This document shows positions 8,099-14,402 of a stretch of DNA of 27,250 nt, in pieces. Under the pieces are notes generated by a model, which was not told the origin of the DNA, did not search any database, and saw nothing but the letters and a program-made list of their open reading frames with translations. Positions within the stretch are counted from its first letter, which is position 1. Every line of letters starts with the position of its first letter. The DNA lies in the IMG/VR virus record IMGVR_UViG_3300044611_000967, positions 1 through 27,250 of that record; one strand, 5' to 3'. Origin of the DNA: a virus. The translations under genes and the position numbers were made by a program.

Positions 8099-9238
8099 TT
8101 ATTCTTCGCTAACCGAAGTTTCTTCTGACTCTACGACAGCATCATCAATGATCTGACTATTAAAGTCTTTGTACTTCATAATTACAACATCACAAATCTT
8201 CAAGTAAATTTCTTCACTCAGTTCCTTGTCTGTTTTCATCACGGTCACAAAGTCTTTGGATTGAAACTTCCATTCGGATCCATCATTCTTCTTGTATGTG
8301 TAATAAGCACCACCTTGTTTAATCAGACTTTGATCTTTTAGAACTTTAATCCAACTACCATAGTCAGCAATTCCGCTATCAAAATAGATATCAAAACTTG
8401 CTTGACGTTGTGGCGGACCCATACGATTCTTCACAACAACCGCTTTACATTCGTTACCAATAACTTCATCACCCCTCTTGAGTTTACCTGTATTATTTAA
8501 ACGAACACGAACACTACAGTGATAAGCAAGTGCTTTACCACCTGATACCACATACTGATCGCCAAACGCCATAGCCTTTAGATTCTGACGTAGCTGATTA
8601 GTAAACACTGTAAGTACCTTCTGCCGACCAATCATAGTAGTAATTTTACGCATTGCTTTGCTGATAATAATTGACTTACCAGTAGCGTAACCATCTTTAC
8701 CGTGATCGCTTTCAAGTTCTACCTTTGTAGATGCCGCTGCTACGGAATCAACAATAATTGTTAGAATTCGATTCTTGTCACTTTTACGAACAATAGCAAT
8801 CATTCGTTCCATCTGTTCAAAGATATCCTCAACAGTTTCACATTGAACATATAGAAGTTTTGATAGATCTACACCGAGACTTTTCCAGAATTCCGGTGCG
8901 GCTGAGTTTTCTGTATCAATTACAACAGCAACGCCACCTTTCTTTTGGGTATCTGCAACAACGTGAGCGGATAACAAACTTTTACCAGTACCTTCAAGTC
9001 CGTTAAATTCTACCATTTTTCCAACTGGCAATCCGCCGTGGGGCCGATTACTAATTGCCAAATCCAAAATAGAAGAACCAGTGCTAATCCAATCCGTGAT
9101 TTCAGATGGATTGTCTTGTTCATCTAGAAAATGAGCAATCTTTCCACCCTCTTTATTTGCTTTATTTAATTCATTTGCCAACATTTCGATTAGTTCGTCA
9201 CGTTGACCCGTATCTTTACTAACACTTTTTTTTGCCAT
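8099..9238 (-). CDS. uvsX: RecA-like recombinase (UvsX type)
   Basis: The 379-aa protein is a RecA-fold strand-exchange ATPase, close in length to T4 UvsX (about 390 aa). Visible motifs are Walker A GLEGTGKS (80-87), the catalytic Glu in VIDTENS (Glu110), Walker B TIIVDSVAAAS (160-170), a disordered DNA-binding loop with Asp/Gly/Lys (about 175-188), the TNQLR segment (213-217) matching RecA INQIR, and GGKALAYH (233-240) at the second DNA-binding loop. It should drive recombination-dependent replication and repair with gp32. The C-terminus is acidic. It lies between the gp32 and exonuclease genes. The TATTTATA octamer lies 6 nt before the start and no Shine-Dalgarno is present. RecA versus UvsX naming is a matter of degree. 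Confidence 0.92.
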   Translation of the reverse strand: MAKKSVSKDTGQRDELIEMLANELNKANKEGGKIAHFLDEQDNPSEITDWISTGSSILDLAISNRPHGGLPVGKMVEFNGLEGTGKSLLSAHVVADTQKKGGVAVVIDTENSAAPEFWKSLGVDLSKLLYVQCETVEDIFEQMERMIAIVRKSDKNRILTIIVDSVAAASTKVELESDHGKDGYATGKSIIISKAMRKITTMIGRQKVLTVFTNQLRQNLKAMAFGDQYVVSGGKALAYHCSVRVRLNNTGKLKRGDEVIGNECKAVVVKNRMGPPQRQASFDIYFDSGIADYGSWIKVLKDQSLIKQGGAYYTYKKNDGSEWKFQSKDFVTVMKTDKELSEEIYLKICDVVIMKYKDFNSQIIDDAVVESEETSVSEE

Positions 9239-9244
9239 AACGTA

Positions 9245-9252
9245 TATAAATA
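9245..9252 (-). promoter_or_regulatory. TATTTATA octamer upstream of uvsX
   Basis: An exact coding-strand TATTTATA, 6 nt before the uvsX ATG and just after the hairpin at 9255-9286. Confidence 0.4.
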
Positions 9253-9286
9253 GAAAGCCGGTGGACTATAAAAACTCCACCGGCTT
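9250..9286 (-). terminator. hairpin terminator between gp32 and uvsX
   Basis: An 11-bp perfect stem (AAGCCGGTGGA/TCCACCGGCTT, 9255-9265 with 9276-9286) has a 10-nt loop. On the minus strand the tail is TTTCTATTTAT, a weak U tract, so readthrough into uvsX is likely. On the plus strand the tail is richer in T, but no plus-strand gene is present. Confidence 0.65.
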
Positions 9287-9298
9287 ATTTTTTAATTT

Positions 9299-10129
9299 TT
9301 AAGAGTTAAACAAGTCATCAAATGCTTGATCTACACTATCTTTACCCTTAGCTTTAGCTGTACTTGGTGATTGAACGGCTTTTGCTTGGGATGTGACCAC
9401 GGGGCTTGTGGGGAATGGAGCTTCATCGTCATCTCCACTTGCGGTTGGTTCTGTTACGATCTCAGAAGCAGCAGCTTCTGGATTTAACCATTTATCCATA
9501 ACATCTTTTAGATCGTTATAGGATAGTTCTTCAAATAGATCCAAAATATTAACTTGGGACTTCAACGCTTCCATCAACTGTGCGTTTTTAGGATCTACCG
9601 CGAGACTTACATTTGGCTTAACACGAATGCTTGTTTCTGGGAAACTAGCTCCACCTTCAGCTGTCTTGAATTCTACAACGATATCACGACCATTGGTTAG
9701 ATCGGTAATATCACCAAAATCAGGATCACTGATGATTGATAGAAGTTCTTGATAAACTTGTTTACCAAATCCCCAGAACTTTACGCCTTCTCCTTCTTCG
9801 CCACGAATAATAGCTGGTACGAAAGTACGCATCTTGGGTTCCATCTTACGACCCATCTGCCAATCTTCTTTTGAACCAGTCTTTTTCAGACGATTAGCAA
9901 ATTCAACGATTGGATCTGGACGACCGAAACTATCAGGAGATAGATATGTCTTGTTGTTGATGTTGTAATGAAACTTTAGTTCAATGAATGGATTATCAGG
10001 TACATACTTGTACGGAACAATACGAACTACCTGTTTCCCAGGCTTTGGTTTCCAAATCAAGTTTGATTTCTGATTTGTGTTTGAGAGAGAGCTCAAACGG
10101 CTCTTTAGCCGACTTAGATCTAATGCCAT
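9299..10129 (-). CDS. 32: single-stranded DNA-binding protein, gp32-like
   Basis: The 276-aa protein resembles T4 gp32 in plan. It has a basic N-terminus for cooperative binding (about 1-30, MALDLSRLKSRLSSL). An OB-fold core follows (about 30-205) with KQVVRIVPYK, a YLSP-containing loop, VKFWGFGKQVYQELLSII and FKTAEGGASFPETSIRVK. The tail is acidic and disordered, ending SVDQAFDDLFNS, like SSB tails that recruit partners. It should coat single-stranded DNA for replication and for UvsX. The protein has no cysteine, so the zinc site of T4 gp32 (His and three Cys) is absent. Its leader is G-free with spaced TTAAA elements, suggesting self-regulation of translation. The family call rests on core pattern, tail and position before uvsX. 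Confidence 0.82.
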   Translation of the reverse strand: MALDLSRLKSRLSSLSNTNQKSNLIWKPKPGKQVVRIVPYKYVPDNPFIELKFHYNINNKTYLSPDSFGRPDPIVEFANRLKKTGSKEDWQMGRKMEPKMRTFVPAIIRGEEGEGVKFWGFGKQVYQELLSIISDPDFGDITDLTNGRDIVVEFKTAEGGASFPETSIRVKPNVSLAVDPKNAQLMEALKSQVNILDLFEELSYNDLKDVMDKWLNPEAAASEIVTEPTASGDDDEAPFPTSPVVTSQAKAVQSPSTAKAKGKDSVDQAFDDLFNS

Positions 10130-10189
10130 AATTATTTAATATTTAATGTTTAATTAGTTAATTAATTCGTCTGGTTCACTCAAACCAGA
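10130..10189 (-). promoter_or_regulatory. gp32 leader: candidate autogenous translational operator
   Basis: Upstream of the gp32 ATG the coding strand has no G for 38 nt (10167-10130), so no Shine-Dalgarno is possible. It holds three TTAAA elements with exact 7-nt period (10153-10149, 10146-10142, 10139-10135). A perfect 7-bp hairpin (TCTGGTT/AACCAGA, 10189-10170, loop TGAGTG) precedes this. T4 gene 32 mRNA also has a 5' structure followed by unstructured UUAAA-type repeats bound by gp32. No pseudoknot partner for the loop was found. Confidence 0.5.
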
Positions 10190-10216
10190 TTGTATAACCA
10201 ACTCGAAACTAAGTCT

Positions 10217-10245
10217 ACACTAGGTGCAGACCAAAATCAAGTCAA
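10217..10245 (-). promoter_or_regulatory. possible promoter and overlapping inverted repeat for gp32
   Basis: TTGACT (10245-10240) is followed by a 17-nt spacer and a poor -10, TAGTGT (10222-10217). An 8-bp inverted repeat with one G-U type mismatch (10231-10224 with 10220-10213) covers the -10 and could be an operator. A second -10 candidate, TATACA (10196-10191), lies nearer the leader hairpin. Confidence 0.35.
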
Positions 10246-10254
10246 AAATACATA

Positions 10255-10650
10255 TTAAATTTCAGAGATAGAAAACAATTTTAATGGAACTATTTTTACC
10301 CCAATTTCATTGGTTAAAATAATACTGTTTTTATATAAATTCCAATTTAATTGAAAGCTCTTATCAAATACTCCATTGTTTTCATCAGCAATCAACTTAT
10401 TCATTGCGTTGAGCGTATATAGTGTATTTGTTTGCTTCTTACGATGTATACTAATGGTGCCTTTGTATCTATTAATTTGTTCACGTTTTTCAACGTTGAA
10501 TGTTAGATATAATTCCCGAAGATTATTTTCGTTAGCAAATATAAAGATCTTATTATCTATAAGAGTATATTGCTTTGGTATTTCTTTTAATGCGTCTGTA
10601 TATTGACTACTATTAGAAAATGTACAGAGTAATTGTTTTAATTCGTTCAT
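10255..10650 (-). CDS. hypothetical protein, 131 aa
   Basis: This protein is not recognised. It is a compact, mixed alpha/beta-looking sequence with no signal peptide or membrane segment. Its central part (REQINRYKGTISIHRKK) is basic, and its end, GVKIVPLKLFSI, is hydrophobic. The ATG at 10650 overlaps the stop of the 668-aa gene by 4 nt (ATGA), so the two are translationally coupled and probably work together. It is the last gene before the gp32 promoter region. Confidence 0.68.
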   Translation of the reverse strand: MNELKQLLCTFSNSSQYTDALKEIPKQYTLIDNKIFIFANENNLRELYLTFNVEKREQINRYKGTISIHRKKQTNTLYTLNAMNKLIADENNGVFDKSFQLNWNLYKNSIILTNEIGVKIVPLKLFSISEI

Positions 10651-12653
10651 AATGCTATTGCTGTGCCAGGTATTTTACCGTAAGGCATTACTAATATTCT
10701 ACATCCCAATAACAATATTACTTTACCTTTTCTGGTATAAGAAAAATTTTCTACTTCTGTAAATCGAGCGTATAAGACGGGTCGATATTGTAAAATTGGA
10801 TCTTCGGCGTTTTTAGGAGCTGGTAAATTTGGATTGAATAATATATGACCTCGTTTGTCCGTGGAAATTTTTATGCCATTTGGCTCATCTTCACTATCAT
10901 TGTGAAATTCTACGTTTAATTTTTCATTTGTTTGAATTAAACATTGAACATTTTCAGGACCATAGTTGGAGGAATTAAGTTTAAAGTCCAATCCGTAAAT
11001 TGACATTCCAGCGATTTGTCGAGACTCATCACTACCATCCAACATATCTATCCAAACTGAAAATCCTCTTGGCAAAAAATATATTTCTTTATTTAAACCA
11101 GGATTATTTTTAAAAACAGTGTTAACAGATGACTTATTTGCTAATAATAGATCTTTTTCTTCTTGTGAGAACATCACATTTGAATCACTGGTTCTGATTT
11201 TTTTTGTTTTATCGTCAATTTCAAGTGACTGTCCGATTCTAATTGTAGTAGGATCAGGCAATTGTTCCGTAGTTTTATCTAGAAAGTTTGCTATGATTTC
11301 TGCCCATTTACCCTTTTCACTACCAAGTTTACTATGAAGATTTTTTATACTTCCATATTGTTGAAATGGTACCGCAGCTAAAGAGGTAGCAGCGCCTTCT
11401 TCGGACCAATAATTGCCGTGTTTATATGATATCCAAAATTTATCTGTAGAATTTTCCGTCAGTGCTAAATCAGCTTTACCTACACCTTCAATTTTATGGG
11501 CATCATTTACATTTACACCAGTATCTCTAAATTCATTTAATTCATCTGAAATATAAAGTCTTAACGGCACTTTTATTTCATTTTTTATGAACCACGTATT
11601 TAAGTTATTAACTTGTAGTTCTTCATAACCAATACCTCTAGCTTGTTTAGCTACCAATTCGACTTTGTCACGATTGTTAATATAAAATTGATATACTAAT
11701 ATAGCTCGTTTAAAATCAGGAGATGAAATTGATTTAGCAGCTGACCAGCCAACTATTCTTATATTAGAACCAGTTCTTATTTTTTTCGAAGTGCCAGCAT
11801 ATGTAATTACAAGTTTACCTTCTTTTTTTAATATACTTTCCAATCCTATATAATTTACAGGAGTTGTAAGACCATATTTATTATTGCTACCAGGAGAAAG
11901 TGTTACATTTGATACATTTTGATTTAGATTATTGATAATCTCATCATCTGTAAATCTTTCCAATCCCAATTTTCTTAAAATATCAATATCAACATTTTCA
12001 GCTTTAATACGAGTTTCTGCAATTAAAGGTCGAATTATCATTTTTCCAACAGATTCGTCAAATACTTGTTCACCAACTAAACCACCCTCGGTATCATACC
12101 AATTAAAACCTTTTTCATAAAACCCAAATTTCTTGGCTTCATCAACACTATAGTTTACCAATGGAGTTTGTCCCATCAATATAGCCTCTACTCCATAAGC
12201 ATCTTGTTTCTTTTCTCTTGGTGTTCTTTCGTCTGTATTTTTATTACCCTCAATATCTTTTTCTAATGTTTGATCCAGTGTAACTGGTTGTTTTTTATCT
12301 TCGTCGGAATCTGATTGTTGACCGGCTCCGTTTTCAGCGTCTGCAGTGAAAATATTAGTTTGTGCCTTTTTAGGATTTTCAGCAAAGTGAGTTCCTTTGT
12401 TTACAGCTCTATCTCTATATTGTTTATTTGGAAACGTTACAAGTATACCGTCTTTGTTGTATGCTTGTCTTTCAGGAAATCTACCAGCTTCAAATAATCT
12501 AGCTGTTTTATCTACAATTTCATTAATATCGTAACCAGCCTTCTCCAAGTACTCCTGCAATACAAAAACGTGATCTTCATTTTTAAGATCCAATGTTCCG
12601 TTTTTGATACGACTATCACAACCAATTTCGTTTACTAATGATTTAAAGTTCAT
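10647..12653 (-). CDS. large hypothetical protein with a possible nuclease-like patch
   Basis: The 668-aa protein is not recognised as a whole. Residues 1-100 are globular, with RLFEAGRFPERQAYN and a basic stretch. About 100-155 is hydrophilic and probably disordered (Asp/Gln/Lys-rich). From 155 onward it is a long folded region. Around 388-411 the pattern IEGVGKADLAL then FWISYK places Asp395 and Lys411 as in PD-(D/E)XK nuclease folds, here with Ser in place of the usual Glu two residues before the Lys. This is weak evidence from one motif. It lies between the polymerase-like gene and a 131-aa gene it overlaps by 4 nt. Two TATTTATA octamers precede the start. It could equally be a virion component or a DNA-processing protein. 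Confidence 0.72.
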   Translation of the reverse strand: MNFKSLVNEIGCDSRIKNGTLDLKNEDHVFVLQEYLEKAGYDINEIVDKTARLFEAGRFPERQAYNKDGILVTFPNKQYRDRAVNKGTHFAENPKKAQTNIFTADAENGAGQQSDSDEDKKQPVTLDQTLEKDIEGNKNTDERTPREKKQDAYGVEAILMGQTPLVNYSVDEAKKFGFYEKGFNWYDTEGGLVGEQVFDESVGKMIIRPLIAETRIKAENVDIDILRKLGLERFTDDEIINNLNQNVSNVTLSPGSNNKYGLTTPVNYIGLESILKKEGKLVITYAGTSKKIRTGSNIRIVGWSAAKSISSPDFKRAILVYQFYINNRDKVELVAKQARGIGYEELQVNNLNTWFIKNEIKVPLRLYISDELNEFRDTGVNVNDAHKIEGVGKADLALTENSTDKFWISYKHGNYWSEEGAATSLAAVPFQQYGSIKNLHSKLGSEKGKWAEIIANFLDKTTEQLPDPTTIRIGQSLEIDDKTKKIRTSDSNVMFSQEEKDLLLANKSSVNTVFKNNPGLNKEIYFLPRGFSVWIDMLDGSDESRQIAGMSIYGLDFKLNSSNYGPENVQCLIQTNEKLNVEFHNDSEDEPNGIKISTDKRGHILFNPNLPAPKNAEDPILQYRPVLYARFTEVENFSYTRKGKVILLLGCRILVMPYGKIPGTAIAL

Positions 12654-12657
12654 CTAA

Positions 12658-12677
12658 TATAAATATACATATAAATA
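12658..12677 (-). promoter_or_regulatory. tandem TATTTATA octamers upstream of the 668-aa gene
   Basis: Two exact coding-strand copies of TATTTATA (12665-12658 and 12677-12670) occupy almost the whole intergenic gap; the nearer is 4 nt before the ATG. Confidence 0.4.
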
Positions 12678-12680
12678 TAT

Positions 12681-13979
12681 TTACATTTGGACTAATTTCA
12701 AATCATTGTAATTATTTCCAATATAGGTTTTTACTTTAAATCGTTTGTTTTTGATAATATCAACCAAATCAATTAATTCTTGTTTATTTGTGTCATTGTG
12801 TACATCAAATACAATTGAGTCATACACGTATAGTATGGGTACAATTCTCTTATCACTAACAAACTTAATACACTTACTCAGACTATCAATTCCATATTCA
12901 GTCTCAGCAGCTTGAATTATATAAGAAAACAATTTATTTCTGTTGGGATCAATAATGTGCTTATTTGTAATTTTACGTTTATATACTGGAGTTGTTATAT
13001 ATCCATTCTTTTCAAATTTTTGCCAGTACTTATCCTTTAATTCGTTTACCTTTGCGAAATACGGAATGTTACAGTACTGTTGTGAAATTTGTCCATATAG
13101 ATTAACCATCGTCAATTTCTTTGATTTAGCTATATCTTCAGATGTTACTGTGTCAACATCAAAATAATATTTGGCTAAATGTTCATATATCGTTTCCTTC
13201 TCAGGAACTTTATAATCAATCAAATTAGCCACAATGTACGGATGAAATCCGGTAAAATCTACCATCATTAAGTGACCAGATTCTCCATACCTAGACACAA
13301 AACTAGCTCTGGATCCATCATCTTTTTTGAGCGCTACATAATTAATATTATCATATGCATTACTTGGTCTACCAGTAGGATTGTAGATATTGTAGTTTGT
13401 GTATATGAATTTGTTATATGTTTTACTTTTAAAGTATTTTGAAAATACGCCTGTATCAACTTTTAATCCATTTTTTTCCACCTCAAACAAAGTGTCAGAT
13501 ATAACGTTATTAAAAAACTTGAAACAATAATTGTCTGTGTCTTTATCACCCAACGTCTCAATTTGCTTTATCTCAACGTCAAATATTCGTTGATGTATAA
13601 CATATGGTAATATCAAATTAAAGTTATTGATATTACGATAATTGTATTTCAGAAAGTTCTCAGTCAAACACTCTACTTCATCTAATATTTCATTGCTGTC
13701 GATGAATCCAAACAAATTAACATCTATCAAATTGCAATTTAACCAGTACTTGTATGTCTTTTTATTGTTGACATACACAATTAAATTTTGCGATTCAATC
13801 TCAGATTTAAACTCTTTAAATGTACAATCTATAGGTAAATCGTTATGTTCAAAATTTAAATATTGTTTAGTACCATCTTTAAAATTAAAGATGAAAGCAG
13901 CAATAATATCATTACAAGCGTTATGATAATTATCGTGTTTTGTAATTAATTTTAAATAAATTTTAGATGAATACTCCAC
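12681..13979 (-). CDS. short, divergent family-A DNA polymerase-like protein
   Basis: The 432-aa protein carries the Pol I polymerase motifs in order. NPTGRPSN (200-207) matches the TGR motif. Motif A is MMVDFTGFHP (238-247, catalytic Asp241). Motif B is KSKKLTMVNLYGQ (285-297), with Lys288 and Tyr295-Gly296. A QAAETEYG helix (356-363) follows. Motif C is YVYDSIVFDV (384-393, Asp387). Both metal-binding Asp residues are kept, but motif A lacks the usual Glu (His246) and motif C reads YDS instead of HDE. The first 160 residues have the spacing of a small exonuclease-like domain but no visible DEDD carboxylates. It starts with GTG at 13979, has its own sigma70-like promoter and sits beside baseplate genes. 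It may be a repair or specialised polymerase; activity is inferred. Confidence 0.72.
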   Translation of the reverse strand: MEYSSKIYLKLITKHDNYHNACNDIIAAFIFNFKDGTKQYLNFEHNDLPIDCTFKEFKSEIESQNLIVYVNNKKTYKYWLNCNLIDVNLFGFIDSNEILDEVECLTENFLKYNYRNINNFNLILPYVIHQRIFDVEIKQIETLGDKDTDNYCFKFFNNVISDTLFEVEKNGLKVDTGVFSKYFKSKTYNKFIYTNYNIYNPTGRPSNAYDNINYVALKKDDGSRASFVSRYGESGHLMMVDFTGFHPYIVANLIDYKVPEKETIYEHLAKYYFDVDTVTSEDIAKSKKLTMVNLYGQISQQYCNIPYFAKVNELKDKYWQKFEKNGYITTPVYKRKITNKHIIDPNRNKLFSYIIQAAETEYGIDSLSKCIKFVSDKRIVPILYVYDSIVFDVHNDTNKQELIDLVDIIKNKRFKVKTYIGNNYNDLKLVQM

Positions 13980-13985
13980 AACTTA

Positions 13986-14013
13986 ATTTTACAACAACAA
14001 TATGGAAAGTCAA
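13986..14013 (-). promoter_or_regulatory. sigma70-like promoter for the polymerase-like gene
   Basis: TTGACT (14013-14008) is followed by a 16-nt spacer and TAAAAT (13991-13986). The predicted transcription start falls almost on the GTG start codon, so the message may be nearly leaderless. Confidence 0.45.
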
Positions 14014-14015
14014 TT

Positions 14016-14402
14016 TTATTGTTTGTAAAACTGAGTAATATTTGAAAAAACATCATTAGCACCTCTAATTATGGTGCTTATCTGTTCCACTTGCTTTTTG
14101 TTGAATTCTATTACTCCCTGTTCCAATAACATTTTACCGTCGTATTTACTATTTAATGCACCTGTAATCTTCCATTTGAATTTTACTTTTTTAAAAAAGT
14201 TACTATCCATTTTACTATATACATCGGATGAAACTTCAGTTATTTCATTGTAGTTTATTTTAGAAACTACATATCTTTCTATGTATCCAACTTTGTAGTC
14301 TTTATCGGTCGGCATTGGCAAAAATGTATTTGGTAGGTTAATATTAAAATTACCCAAATTTAATTTTGTCTTGGTTATAATATCCGTATCTTTTATTGTC
14401 AT
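14016..14402 (-). CDS. small hypothetical protein of the baseplate module
   Basis: This 128-aa protein is not recognised. It is beta-rich in its first 90 residues (LNLGNFNINLP, YIERYVVSKINY, KVKFKWKITG) and ends in a helix (VEQISTIIRGANDVFSNITQFY). Its ATG overlaps the stop of the 955-aa baseplate gene by 4 nt, so its synthesis is coupled to that protein. A structural or assembly role in the baseplate is an inference from position only. Confidence 0.7.
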   Translation of the reverse strand: MTIKDTDIITKTKLNLGNFNINLPNTFLPMPTDKDYKVGYIERYVVSKINYNEITEVSSDVYSKMDSNFFKKVKFKWKITGALNSKYDGKMLLEQGVIEFNKKQVEQISTIIRGANDVFSNITQFYKQ

